A stretch of DNA of 64,000 bases from contig NZ_JAAIUV010000001.1 of assembly GCF_010975035.1 (NCBI RefSeq), positions 124,001 to 188,000 on the forward strand, read 5' to 3'. Position 1 is the stretch's first letter, and every line of letters begins with the position of its first letter. The notes beneath the pieces are model-generated. The model was not told the DNA's origin. It did not search any database and saw only the letters and a list, made by a program, of their open reading frames with translations. The stretch is from Neobacillus thermocopriae (GTDB lineage Bacteria; Bacillota; Bacilli; Bacillales; Cytobacillaceae). The position numbers and the translations under genes are program-made. Below, one piece after another: positions 46,612 through 55,533 of this stretch.

Positions 46612-47713
46612 TTATGAAATTCTTGAGCGCAAGTATGCGTTAATAAACAGGTCAATATCTCCATCCATTACGGCTTGAACATTACCGGTTTCAGCACCTG
46701 TCCGATGGTCTTTGACCATAGAATATGGATGGAAGACATAAGAACGAATTTGGCTTCCCCAACCAATTTCCTTTTGCTCCCCGCGAATTTCCGCTAGCGC
46801 TTTTTCCTTTTCTTCCATTTCCCGTTGATAAAGCTTGGCTTTTAACATATTCATGGCCCGTTCACGGTTTTGAATCTGAGACCGCTCCGTTTGACATGCA
46901 ACAACGATACCTGTCGGGATATGCGTAATCCGTACAGCCGATTCGGTTTTATTGACGTGCTGTCCACCGGCACCGCTTGAACGGTACGTATCAATTTTTA
47001 AATCCTCAGAACGGATCTCAATTTCAATTTGTTCATTAAATTCCGGCATGACATCACAGGAAACAAATGAAGTATGACGTCGACCAGAAGCATCAAATGG
47101 GGAAATTCGCACCAATCGATGAACCCCTTTTTCTGCCTTCAAATACCCATAAGCATTATGGCCTTTAATGGCAAGGGTAACACTTTTGATCCCTGCTTCA
47201 TCTCCCGGAAGATAATCCAAGGTCTCTACTTTAAAGCCCTTTTTCTCTGCCCAGCGGACATACATGCGAAGTAGCATCGAGCCCCAGTCTTGCGATTCCG
47301 TTCCGCCCGCACCTGGATGTAGCTCCAATATCGCATTATTTTTATCATACTCTCCACTTAAAAGGAGCTGTAATTCAAATTGATTTAATCGTTCCGTCAA
47401 CTGCCCAAGTTCCTCTTCCAGCTCTGCTTGCAGTTCTGCATCGTTTTCTTCTTTTACAAGCTCATAAGTCACATCAAGATTCTCGTACATTTCATTCAGT
47501 TTATAAAATTCTTGAACTTGATCCTTCAAGCTGTTTGCCTCACTAATAATCGATTGGGCCGCCTGCTGGTCATTCCAAAAATCAGGTTGCAGCATAATAT
47601 CCTCTAATTCGGCAATCCTGGCTTCCTTGTTTTCGAGGTCAAAGAGACCCCCTAAAATCCGCTAATTTCTTAGCTGTTTTTTCAAGTTCATTACGAATTT
47701 CCGCTAATTCCAT
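46612..47713 (-). CDS. prfB: Peptide chain release factor 2 (RF2), made by programmed +1 frameshift
   Basis: A 366-residue release factor for UGA and UAA. Reading starts at the ATG at 47713 ([20 protein letters not shown]) and runs 24 codons to a UGA at 47641-47639 in AGG GGG TCT CTT TGA C. Skipping one base there continues as [15 protein letters not shown] into the long frame ending at 46612. The internal AGGGGG and slippery CTT-T are the classic RF2 autoregulation site. The long frame has the codon-recognition SPF near 200 and the catalytic GGQ in [13 protein letters not shown]. Confidence 0.96.
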
Positions 47714-47784
47714 CTTCGTCACCTCTATTAAAGATAAACCTGCTTCATATTTTATTCATTAAGAATAGGATATTGTACTTGTAC

Positions 47785-47814
47785 ATTATAACTTGAGAAC
47801 CTGAAAAAATTCAA
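47785..47814 (-). promoter_or_regulatory. Sigma-A promoter of prfB
   Basis: Minus TTGAAT (47814-47809), 18-base spacer, TATAAT (47790-47785), 72 bases before the prfB ATG. Expected because secA, its usual upstream operon partner, faces the other way here. Confidence 0.62.
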
Positions 47815-47868
47815 AATGCATAGTAAAGAATCAAAAATAATGAGCTAAAACGCTCCCTACCATCATTG

Positions 47869-47898
47869 TTGTCACTGTATAGCATTAAATGGTAAGAT
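47869..47898 (+). promoter_or_regulatory. Candidate promoter of secA
   Basis: TTGTCA (47869-47874), 18-base spacer, TAAGAT (47893-47898), about 80 bases before the secA start. The -10 is weak; other choices in this AT-rich interval exist. Confidence 0.4.
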
Positions 47899-47979
47899 GA
47901 TAAAGAATATCAACTAATTTTTTGAAATTATTTCTTATAAAAAGAAGGTTATGAGTCTCGAAAAAGGAGCGTTCAATAG

Positions 47980-50496
47980 ATGGTTGGAATTTTAAATAAA
48001 ATTTTTGATATGAATAAACGTGAGCTCAAACGTTTAGATAAGCTTGCAACAAAAATTGATGCATTAGCAACAGAAACAGAAAGACTCACTGACGAACAAC
48101 TCCGCGGGAAAACAGAGGAGTTTAAAGCAAGATACCAAAAGGGCGAATCCCTTGATGACTTGCTTGTAGAAGCTTTTGCCGTTGTCCGCGAAGGAGCCCG
48201 CCGCGTTCTTGGACTTTATCCGTATCATGTACAGTTAATGGGGGGAATTGCCCTTCATGAAGGAAATATTTCAGAAATGAAAACAGGGGAAGGTAAAACA
48301 TTAACTGCTACCATGCCCGTTTACTTAAATGCCCTTGCCGGAAAAGGCGTGCACGTTGTGACGGTAAACGAATACTTAGCTAGCCGTGACGCACAAGAAA
48401 TGGGCAAGCTGTACGAATTCTTAGGTCTGACAGTCGGTCTAAATTTGAACAGCATGGATAAAGACGAAAAGCAAAGAGCCTATGCCTGTGACATTACATA
48501 CGGGACAAATAATGAGTTTGGCTTTGACTATTTGCGTGACAACATGGTTCTGTATAAAGAACAAAAAGTACAGCGCCCACTTTATTTTGCTGTTATTGAC
48601 GAGGTCGATTCCATCCTTATTGACGAAGCACGGACACCGTTAATTATTTCAGGTACGGCTCAAAAATCTACGACCCTTTATTTACAAGCGAATGCGTTTG
48701 TCCGCACGTTAGAAAAAGATAAAGACTATACGTATGATGAAAAGACAAAAGCCGTTATTCTTACTGAGGAAGGAATCAGTAAGGCAGAGAAAGCTTTTGG
48801 AATTGAAAATCTTTTTGACATCAAACATGTGACCTTGAATCATCACATTAATCAGGCACTGAAAGCGAATGTAACTATGCATCGCGATGTAGATTACGTC
48901 GTTCAAGACGGAGAAATCATCATTGTTGACCAGTTTACCGGCCGCTTGATGAAAGGACGCCGCTATAGTGATGGCTTACACCAAGCGATTGAGGCAAAAG
49001 AAGGCGTTGAAATCCAAAATGAAAGCATGACAATGGCCACCATTACATTCCAGAATTACTTCCGGATGTATGAAAAATTAGCTGGAATGACGGGTACGGC
49101 CAAAACGGAAGAGGAAGAATTCCGTAATATTTATAATATGAATGTTATCGTCATCCCAACGAACAAACCAGTGATCCGGGATGACCGGCCAGATTTGATT
49201 TATGCGACCATGGAAGGAAAATTTCGCGCTGTTGTTGAGGATATTGCTGAACGTCATCAAAAAGGACAACCCGTCCTTGTCGGTACAGTGGCAATTGAAA
49301 CGTCCGAATTAATTTCCAAGATGCTGATGAAAAAAGGCATTCGCCATAATGTATTGAATGCAAAAAACCACGCACGCGAAGCGGAAATTATCGCCGAAGC
49401 AGGACAGCGTGGAGCCGTCACCATTGCAACGAACATGGCAGGTCGTGGAACAGACATTAAGCTTGGCGAAGGTGTTCTTGAATTGGGCGGATTGGCTGTC
49501 ATCGGTACCGAGCGCCATGAGAGCCGGCGAATTGACAATCAGTTGCGCGGTCGTTCCGGTCGTCAAGGGGACCCAGGGGTAACCCAGTTCTATTTATCAA
49601 TGGAAGACGAATTAATGCGCCGTTTTGGCTCAGATAATATGAAAGCCATGATGCAGCGACTAGGCATGGATGATTCCCAGCCAATTCAAAGTAAAATGGT
49701 ATCTCGAGCAGTAGAGTCTGCACAAAAACGCGTGGAAGGCAACAACTTTGACGCCCGTAAACAACTATTGCAATATGATGACGTACTTCGTCAACAACGG
49801 GAAATCATTTATAAACAGCGTGACCAAGTATTGGAATCAGATAATTTGCGTGAAATTGTGCAAAATATGATTTTAAGTTCAGTACAGCGCCATGTGGACG
49901 CTTTTGCTCCTCGTCATGCAGATGAGGAAGAGTGGAATTTGCAGGGGCTAGTCGACTATGTCCATGCGAACCTGCTTCCTGAAGGTGATGTGAAGCTAGA
50001 AGACCTTCGCGGCAAAGAGCCGGAGGAAATGGTCGAGTTAATCATGGCGAAGGTGAAAGAACGGTATGAAGAAAAGGAACAACTTCTTTCTCCGGAGCAA
50101 ATGCGTGAATTTGAAAAAGTGGTTACATTAAGAGCAGTAGACTCCAAATGGATTGATCATATCGATGCGATGGATCAGCTTCGTCAAGGAATTCATCTTC
50201 GTGCCTATGGTCAAATTGATCCATTGCGCGAATACCAGCATGAAGGACTGGCTATGTTTGAGGCGATGATCGAAGCGATTGAAGATGAAACCGCGATGTA
50301 TATCATGAAAGCGGAAATCCGTAACAACCTTGAACGTCAAGAAGTCGCCAAAGGACATGCGGTAAATCCGAAAGAAGGCGAAGGCGGTCCTGTTAAGAAA
50401 AAGCCGAAAGTTAATCAGATCAATATTGGGCGTAATGATCCATGTATCTGCGGTAGCGGCAAGAAGTACAAAAATTGTTGCGGTGCAGCAAGATAA
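47980..50496 (+). CDS. secA: Protein translocase ATPase SecA
   Basis: An 838-residue motor for Sec export. Walker [14 protein letters not shown] near 103, [19 protein letters not shown] near 208, preprotein crosslinking domain after it, [12 protein letters not shown] near 490, RSGRQGDPG, and the C-terminal zinc knuckle [13 protein letters not shown] at the end that binds SecB-like partners or ribosomes. AAAGGAG lies 8-9 bases before the ATG. Full length and normal, but transcribed opposite to hpf, prfB and all genes within 9 kb on either side, whereas in B. subtilis hpf-secA-prfB share one strand. Confidence 0.98.
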   Translation: MVGILNKIFDMNKRELKRLDKLATKIDALATETERLTDEQLRGKTEEFKARYQKGESLDDLLVEAFAVVREGARRVLGLYPYHVQLMGGIALHEGNISEMKTGEGKTLTATMPVYLNALAGKGVHVVTVNEYLASRDAQEMGKLYEFLGLTVGLNLNSMDKDEKQRAYACDITYGTNNEFGFDYLRDNMVLYKEQKVQRPLYFAVIDEVDSILIDEARTPLIISGTAQKSTTLYLQANAFVRTLEKDKDYTYDEKTKAVILTEEGISKAEKAFGIENLFDIKHVTLNHHINQALKANVTMHRDVDYVVQDGEIIIVDQFTGRLMKGRRYSDGLHQAIEAKEGVEIQNESMTMATITFQNYFRMYEKLAGMTGTAKTEEEEFRNIYNMNVIVIPTNKPVIRDDRPDLIYATMEGKFRAVVEDIAERHQKGQPVLVGTVAIETSELISKMLMKKGIRHNVLNAKNHAREAEIIAEAGQRGAVTIATNMAGRGTDIKLGEGVLELGGLAVIGTERHESRRIDNQLRGRSGRQGDPGVTQFYLSMEDELMRRFGSDNMKAMMQRLGMDDSQPIQSKMVSRAVESAQKRVEGNNFDARKQLLQYDDVLRQQREIIYKQRDQVLESDNLREIVQNMILSSVQRHVDAFAPRHADEEEWNLQGLVDYVHANLLPEGDVKLEDLRGKEPEEMVELIMAKVKERYEEKEQLLSPEQMREFEKVVTLRAVDSKWIDHIDAMDQLRQGIHLRAYGQIDPLREYQHEGLAMFEAMIEAIEDETAMYIMKAEIRNNLERQEVAKGHAVNPKEGEGGPVKKKPKVNQINIGRNDPCICGSGKKYKNCCGAAR

Positions 50497-50513
50497 TTGG
50501 AACGATGTTTTTT

Positions 50514-50768
50514 TCATAAGCCGGCGATAATAACGCCGGCTTTTTTCACTTTTAAGGAGATTGTCCAAGGATAAAATCCTGAAAATGATGGAATATCAAC
50601 AGAAGTTGGATAATCAGGGGAACCATCCATAAAAATAGGGGAAACCATTGGAATAATTGCTGATGGAATAAAAAGAACATACGAGAATCCAAAGATAATA
50701 CGATGTGGATGAAGCATAAGCCAGAGAGCGAAGCCGTCAGGCCTCTCGATTCTAGCGATAATAGACAA
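50514..50768 (-). CDS. Doubtful 84-codon frame between secA and hpf
   Basis: A TTG-started frame with AGGAAAG four bases upstream. The product has an aromatic, hydrophobic middle (IIFGFSYVLFIPSAIIPMVSPIF) and a Pro/Ser-rich tail, not recognised. It ends inside the secA terminator hairpin and starts on the far side of the hpf terminator. It could be the remnant of a membrane protein gene left at the inversion boundary, or noise. Called with low confidence only because the gap otherwise holds nothing. Confidence 0.2.
   Translation of the reverse strand: MSIIARIERPDGFALWLMLHPHRIIFGFSYVLFIPSAIIPMVSPIFMDGSPDYPTSVDIPSFSGFYPWTISLKVKKAGVIIAGL
50518..50546 (+). terminator. Intrinsic terminator after secA
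   Basis: AAGCCGGCG, 7-base loop, CGCCGGCTT then TTTTC, 22 bases past the secA stop. Strong 9-bp GC-rich stem. Confidence 0.9.
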
Positions 50769-50790
50769 TTTGCTTTCCTATTCTTAAAAT

Positions 50791-50827
50791 AAAAAACGCT
50801 GCCAAGAGCAAATCACTCTTGACAGCG
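50791..50827 (-). terminator. Intrinsic terminator after hpf
   Basis: Minus CGCTGTCAAGAG, 7-base loop, CTCTTGGCAGCG (one T-G pair) then TTTTTTATTTT; 10 bases past the hpf stop. Confidence 0.9.
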
Positions 50828-50836
50828 ACAATATGA

Positions 50837-51379
50837 TTAATGTGCTTCAATTAAGCCGTAACGACCATCTTTCCGTTTATAAACAACATTGGTACGGTTT
50901 GTAACGGCATTTGTAAATACATAGAAATTATGCCCAAGCAAGTTCATTTGTAAGATCGCTTCTTCGCTATCCATCGGCTTAAGATCAAACCGCTTTGTAC
51001 GGACAACCTCTAACTCTTCCTCATCAGAAGTATCATTTGTATTTGTCACAGAAAATTGGAAGTCCACATTTCCTTTTTCCCGGAATTTGCGGTTTACTTT
51101 TGTTTTATGCTTGCGGATTTGACGCTCAAGTTTGTCTGTGATAAGGTCGATCGCTGCATACATATCACTATTCGTTTCTTCTGCTCGTAAAACTAAATGT
51201 GGTAGTGGGATCGTTACCTCTACTTTAGAAGATTTATCTGGATTGAATCTAAGATTCACATTTACTTTCGCATCAGGCGCTTCGTTAAAATAACGCTCCA
51301 ATTTTGAAATTTTCTTTTCTACATACTCTCTGATTGCTGGAGTTACCTCAATGTTCTCGCCACGTACGTGATAATTCAT
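50837..51379 (-). CDS. hpf: Long-form ribosome hibernation promoting factor HPF (YvyD)
   Basis: A 180-residue long HPF. The N-terminal S30AE/RaiA domain (1-105; NYHVRGENIEVTPAIREYVEKKI) binds the decoding centre; the C-terminal domain (about 125-178; VVRTKRFDLKPMDSEEAILQMNLLGHNFYVF) pairs two 70S ribosomes into 100S dimers in stationary phase. GGAGG lies 8-9 bases before the ATG. A sigma-H-like promoter lies about 40-65 bases upstream. In B. subtilis the gene follows the flagellar fliT; here it follows comFC. Confidence 0.95.
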   Translation of the reverse strand: MNYHVRGENIEVTPAIREYVEKKISKLERYFNEAPDAKVNVNLRFNPDKSSKVEVTIPLPHLVLRAEETNSDMYAAIDLITDKLERQIRKHKTKVNRKFREKGNVDFQFSVTNTNDTSDEEELEVVRTKRFDLKPMDSEEAILQMNLLGHNFYVFTNAVTNRTNVVYKRKDGRYGLIEAH

Positions 51380-51415
51380 GTGTAGAGTCCTCCTTTATTT
51401 AAGGCTATGTTAATA

Positions 51416-51445
51416 CATTTCGATTTAACACTATGATTATCCTGC
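51416..51445 (-). promoter_or_regulatory. Candidate sigma-H promoter of hpf
   Basis: Minus GCAGGATAA (51445-51437), 12-base spacer, ATCGAAATG (51424-51416). The -35 fits RnAGGAwWW exactly; the -10 differs from RnnGAATww at one core base and the last position. B. subtilis yvyD is known to be read by sigma-H and sigma-B. No convincing sigma-B GTTT/GGGTAT pair was found. Confidence 0.4.
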
Positions 51446-51726
51446 TAAAATAGTACAAAAATTTTGTCGATTTTTTGACAAAACGCATAGGCAAATAGTA
51501 CTTATTTTTAGCATAGCCATAAAAGCAAAAACTACTAAAGGAATGTACTACCTTATTTTATTGACCTGTAGAAGAACTGAACTTTAATATATCCTTTTGG
51601 ACCTAGGAATGTAAAAAGAGCTTGCCTGACATGATACATGAAACCTACCTAGAAAATACTGGTCATCAATAGCACCATAACTGTCAAAAACTGTTCACCT
51701 TTGATGGACAAAATCGACAAAAACCA
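51446..51726. other. Intergenic scar where flagellar genes would be expected
   Basis: About 280 bases between hpf control sites and the comFC stop. No open frame of note, no flgM, flgK, hag, fliD or csrA fragment recognised, and no clear terminator for comFC. In B. subtilis this position contains more than a dozen flagellar genes. Confidence 0.5.
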
Positions 51727-52443
51727 TTATCTTCCTATGGTGATGGATTGAATGGTGGCGGCTCCTGCCTGTTTGAGGAGTTTGGCGGCGTGCCGTAGTG
51801 TGGATCCGGTTGTGTAGATGTCATCTACTAATAGGATTTTTTTTCCTTCTATTTGGGGATTGGGGAGAAGTTGGAATACTTGAGGCAGGTGGATTCTTTC
51901 AGTTCGTGACTTTTTAGATTGTTTTTCTGTATGGATTCGAGTGAGTATATTGGAAGGTTGAAGTCCTGCTTCTATTAAAATTGCCTCAGTCTGATTGAAT
52001 CCACGCTCATATAACCGTTCCTCACTTAATGGAATCGGTACAAATACATCAACCACTAATCCTTGCACCTTTTTCCGAAACGATTCTGAAAATACTTTTA
52101 CCAACATATAATCTCCCCGATATTTAAATTTCGCTATAACCTCTCTCAAAAACTCATTATAAACAAACATAGATGTATTTTTTTCAAGCACCCCTTGCCA
52201 CTCGGGATCTTCCTCCCAACGGAAACAATCGTAACATACATCTTCGTCACGAAAAGGATTATCTATCTGCTGAAAAGGACGGCTGCAAATCCGGCATGTC
52301 TCTCCTTCTATTCGTTCAAACTTCCCCCTACAATCCGTACAAATGAAAGATTCTTTCTCAGGTGAAAATAAGGCTTTCCAGCTAATATCCGGCAGAATTC
52401 TCTCTTGACAAATATAACAATAATCCAAGAAAAAAAAGCTCAA
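51727..52443 (-). CDS. comFC: Competence protein ComFC (phosphoribosyltransferase fold)
   Basis: A 238-residue protein: an N-terminal double zinc ribbon (CYICQ...CTDC, CRIC, CYDCF within residues 9-75) and a C-terminal type I PRTase domain with the PRPP loop KKILLVDDIYTTGSTL near 200. It works with ComFA in DNA uptake; the transferase substrate is unknown. The start is TTG at 52443, 6 bases after GGGGGG. The preceding comFA ends 22 bases upstream and no comFB lies between them. Confidence 0.93.
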   Translation of the reverse strand: MSFFFLDYCYICQERILPDISWKALFSPEKESFICTDCRGKFERIEGETCRICSRPFQQIDNPFRDEDVCYDCFRWEEDPEWQGVLEKNTSMFVYNEFLREVIAKFKYRGDYMLVKVFSESFRKKVQGLVVDVFVPIPLSEERLYERGFNQTEAILIEAGLQPSNILTRIHTEKQSKKSRTERIHLPQVFQLLPNPQIEGKKILLVDDIYTTGSTLRHAAKLLKQAGAATIQSITIGR

Positions 52444-52465
52444 TAAAATCCCCCCTTTTGATTAG

Positions 52466-53959
52466 TTACACATCGATCAGACCACGTGCTATCCCCTCCC
52501 GATTCATCGAGACAATTTGTCTTTTTGCCTTTATCATTTCATTCGTTTTGCCATAATGAAAAAAGGTAACAACTCCTTTCGGATACTCCTTACTCCTTCC
52601 AGCACGACCGGCAATTTGCACTAAGGCACTTTCCGTAAATATTAAATCCTCCGCCCCGATGACAGCGACATCAATATTGGGAAAAGTAACCCCTCGTTCC
52701 AAAATTGTCGTAGTGAGAAGAAAAAGGATTTCTTTTTTGCGCATTCTTTGTACTTTATCTTTTCGACAAGGATCTTCCGCATGCACGGCTTCGGTGGCTG
52801 GTGCAAGCTTTTTTACAAGTGGGAGTGCTTCTTCCATTAAGGAAATATGGGGAAAAAAGAGGAGCGACTGTTTGTTGTTTTGCAAACGAGTCTTAATCCA
52901 GCATAAGACGTTTTCAGGAAGTTTTCCTTTACGAAGGGATTTTTTCCAGTTTCCGCACCAGACGAATTCAGGAACGGAGAGCGGATGACGATGGTACCTG
53001 GCCGGGATCGTGGTAAATGCTCTTTTTCCTGTCCGACATTCTCTCTGCCACTTTTCATTCGGAGTTGCGGTTAAGTAAATCATAGAAGATGTAAGCTTTC
53101 GTGCTTGAACGGCCGCATGTTGCAGGGCTTCCTCTACTGTATAGGGAAATGCATCCACTTCATCCAAAATCATTGCATCAAAGGCCTGGTAAAAGCGGAG
53201 CAATTGGTGGGTTGTGGCAATCGTTAGCGGGGCAAATACATGACGGTCCTCGCTCCCCCCATAAAGAGAAGCAATTGGGATATCAGGAAATGCGGACTTG
53301 AGTCGAGGTGTAAGCTCAAGAACTACGTCTGTTCTAGGAGTGGCAATACAAATTCTTTTTTTCGTAGCAAGTGCAGCCTCTATTCCTGCAAAGAGAACTT
53401 CCGTTTTTCCTGCCCCGCAAACGGCCCAAATCAACCACTCTTTATTTTGCAAGATGGCCTCCACCACCCGTTTTGATGCTTCCAGCTGACCTTGAGATAA
53501 GCTCCCTTGCCAAGCTAGGATTTTGGAAGGGAGAGGAGCATCAGGCATCGGCCCGTTCCAGCCGATTAGTGGTGTACATTCGCTAATCCTCCCCATCATT
53601 AAACAACGACGACAATAGATACAGGCTTCTTGGCATCTGGCACACGGATAAACGGCAAACCAGTATGGCTTCTTATTTCCACAACGAACACAATATGGCT
53701 TTTTCCCGGCTGTATACTTAATTCCCTTGCGATACGTTACATAGCCATTTTCATAATGTTCCTGAATTTCCTCTAGGGGAAAGGGAATATCGTCAAAAAG
53801 AAGCTGTTTACCTGAGAGCAGGAGTTGGAGTTTAGGATTAAATGGGTAATTGGGGTTTGGTTGTGGCTGGGGAATGAGATCCATTTGCGAAATTCTTTTG
53901 GATCCATTTGTGTTTGTTTTCTGTGGGATGAGTTTGTTATGGAATAGTATAAAACGCAT
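52466..53959 (-). CDS. comFA: Late competence DNA translocation ATPase ComFA
   Basis: A 497-residue superfamily 2 helicase-like ATPase that helps pull single-stranded DNA through the ComEC pore. A four-Cys zinc site lies at about 96-131 (CVRCGNKKPY, CARC, CIYCRRC), Walker A WAVCGAGKTEV near 195, DEVDAFPY as the DExD box, YLTATPN as motif III and IAGRAGRS as motif VI. AAGAAGG is 9 bases before the ATG. It is slightly longer than in B. subtilis at the N-terminus. A ComK-like AT box lies about 35 bases upstream. Confidence 0.94.
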   Translation of the reverse strand: MRFILFHNKLIPQKTNTNGSKRISQMDLIPQPQPNPNYPFNPKLQLLLSGKQLLFDDIPFPLEEIQEHYENGYVTYRKGIKYTAGKKPYCVRCGNKKPYWFAVYPCARCQEACIYCRRCLMMGRISECTPLIGWNGPMPDAPLPSKILAWQGSLSQGQLEASKRVVEAILQNKEWLIWAVCGAGKTEVLFAGIEAALATKKRICIATPRTDVVLELTPRLKSAFPDIPIASLYGGSEDRHVFAPLTIATTHQLLRFYQAFDAMILDEVDAFPYTVEEALQHAAVQARKLTSSMIYLTATPNEKWQRECRTGKRAFTTIPARYHRHPLSVPEFVWCGNWKKSLRKGKLPENVLCWIKTRLQNNKQSLLFFPHISLMEEALPLVKKLAPATEAVHAEDPCRKDKVQRMRKKEILFLLTTTILERGVTFPNIDVAVIGAEDLIFTESALVQIAGRAGRSKEYPKGVVTFFHYGKTNEMIKAKRQIVSMNREGIARGLIDV

Positions 53960-53990
53960 CTATAGAAACCTTCTTTCTGATTGCTTATAG

Positions 53991-54003
53991 AAAAATAACT
54001 TTT
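53991..54003. promoter_or_regulatory. Possible ComK AT-box upstream of comFA
   Basis: AAAA-ATAAC-TTTT at 53991-54003 matches the ComK AT-box AAAA-N5-TTTT. A degenerate partner GAAA-CCTTC-TTTC lies at 53965-53977; the 13-base gap between them does not match the usual 8, 18 or 31, so this is tentative. Confidence 0.25.
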
Positions 54004-54520
54004 TGATAACGAACTCACTATAAAGAAACAAGGACTTACAAAAAAGGGAGGTATCTTCTCTATCGGAGGGGAAAACAGTGCAATTGCTTGAACTGTTCAT
54101 TAGAGACAGTGCCTAAATAATAAAGTGGAATACATGGAAGGTCATTGTTTAAAAACTCAATCACCATTAAATCTGACTATACTTAGTTTGATGATGGAGT
54201 TGTTTTAGAAGGTTATATAGTGGCATGGACAAGTTCACCATGGTAAAAAACTCCCTGTCCTTATTTCTTTTTAATTCTCGAATGTATGTAAAAATCCTGC
54301 TGAAAGGAGTCGAATTTTACGATTTTTCCGTAAAATTTGGATAACCTACATGAAATTCGACCGATTTCTGCTTCGTTTTTCATGCGAAAATACGAACGAG
54401 ACAACTAAAAAATAAGAAACACGAAAAAGCTGGATAGCGATTCAATGTTGACCGACCATAAAGAGAAGCCATACGTCACTAGGGTGCATGTATGAGTTAA
54501 AAATCATACTCTTTAAAAAT
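54004..54520. other. Intergenic stretch, no gene recognised
   Basis: About 515 bases between comFA and the degV terminator. All frames are short. It includes an inverted repeat AATTTTACG-N7-CGTAAAATT near 54314-54339 flanked by related CGAATTTTACG/GAAATTCGACC words, which may be a terminator-like or regulatory hairpin, and nothing that could be named as a gene. Confidence 0.4.
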
Positions 54521-54549
54521 AAAAAACCATTCCGACCTAGTCGGAATGG
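54515..54549 (-). terminator. Intrinsic terminator after degV
   Basis: Perfect 10-bp stem (CCATTCCGAC / GTCGGAATGG), 3-base loop; minus-strand tail TTTTTTATTTTTAAAG, 17 bases past the degV stop. Confidence 0.88.
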
Positions 54550-54566
54550 CAGTTATTTTAACAGAA

Positions 54567-55406
54567 TTATTTTTTGATCCAGCCCATGCCCATGGAGCCT
54601 TCGCCGAGATGGGTACCAATGACAGCGCCAAAGTAGCCAATGGAGAATTCAACATTTGGATACAGCTTTTCCAGCTCCGCTTTCCACTGATTTGCTTCTT
54701 CCTCACGATTGGCATGAATGATGACTGCTTGATAGTGGCCACCCAGTTTGGCGTCTTCACCAAGCAAGTCGGCGATCCTCTTCAATGCCTTTTTCCGTGT
54801 GCGGATTTTTTCAAATGGTACAATCACTTTGTCTACAAAATGAAGCAATGGTTTGACTTGAAGCAGGCTTCCAATAAAGGCAGCTGCTCCGGACAAACGG
54901 CCTCCACGCTGAAGATGGGAAAGGTCATCCACCATAAAATAAGCGCGGGCATCTTTCTTCAACTCTTCCAAGCGTGCGAGGATTTTTTCCGGTTCTTCTC
55001 CCCGAGAAGCCCATTCTGCTGCCTCCAATGCATAAAAACCTTGGACCATACAACTAATCTCCGAGTCAAATGGAAATACTTTAATTCCATCCACCATTGT
55101 GCTTGCAGTCACTGCACCTTGATACGTTCCACTGATGCCGCTTGATAAATGGATGCTAATGACGGCATCATAATCCTTTGAAAGCCTTTCAAACAGCTCG
55201 ACAAATTGGCCAATCGGCGGCTGGGAAGTGGTTGGCAGCTCATTTGTTTTCACCATTTGATAAAACTGCTGCCAGTCCAAATCGACTTCTTCCTGATATA
55301 CTTCATTTCCGAAGATCACATGTAATGGGATCATATGGATATTCCATTTATCACGTACTTCTTTTGGTATGTAAGCAGTACTATCTGTGACAATAGCCGT
55401 TTTCAT
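54567..55406 (-). CDS. DegV family fatty-acid-binding protein (YviA)
   Basis: A 279-residue DegV protein: TAIVTDSTAYIPKEV at the start, TTSQPPIGQFVELFERL, SIHLSSGISGTYQGA (the fatty-acid carboxylate loop), DDLSHLQRGGRLSGA and the C-terminal GAVIGTHLGEGSMGMGW. Members present bound fatty acids to a kinase (FakA type) for incorporation in phospholipid. Located between degU and comFA as in B. subtilis yviA; whether it serves DegSU or ComF is unknown. Confidence 0.92.
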   Translation of the reverse strand: MKTAIVTDSTAYIPKEVRDKWNIHMIPLHVIFGNEVYQEEVDLDWQQFYQMVKTNELPTTSQPPIGQFVELFERLSKDYDAVISIHLSSGISGTYQGAVTASTMVDGIKVFPFDSEISCMVQGFYALEAAEWASRGEEPEKILARLEELKKDARAYFMVDDLSHLQRGGRLSGAAAFIGSLLQVKPLLHFVDKVIVPFEKIRTRKKALKRIADLLGEDAKLGGHYQAVIIHANREEEANQWKAELEKLYPNVEFSIGYFGAVIGTHLGEGSMGMGWIKK

Positions 55407-55495
55407 ATATTACTAACCATCCTTATTATCTACTTATAATATATGTACATTATTTTAAATGAAAAAGGATTAAAATGCATTCTTTTGTATGAAAG

Positions 55496-55532
55496 TCAAA
55501 AAAAGAAGAGCATGCCTATTGTAGCATGCCCT
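55496..55532 (-). terminator. Intrinsic terminator after degU
   Basis: Minus AGGGCATGC, 8-base loop, GCATGCTCT (one G-T pair) then TCTTTTTTTTGAC, directly after the degU stop. Confidence 0.8.
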
Positions 55533-55533
55533 T

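Noticed and set aside
46612-47595. prfB as a shorter 327-codon gene starting at MLQPDFW
   Set aside because: The family N-terminus continues upstream through a UGA with the classic +1 frameshift site, so the true start is at 47713.
48709-50147. Several 60-95-codon minus-strand frames within secA
   Set aside because: All are shadows of the highly conserved SecA sequence, without ribosome-binding sites.
54546-55145. 199-codon plus-strand frame opposite degV
   Set aside because: It starts inside the degV terminator and reads across the strongly conserved DegV coding sequence in antisense; composition (Cys, Phe, His) is typical of a shadow frame.
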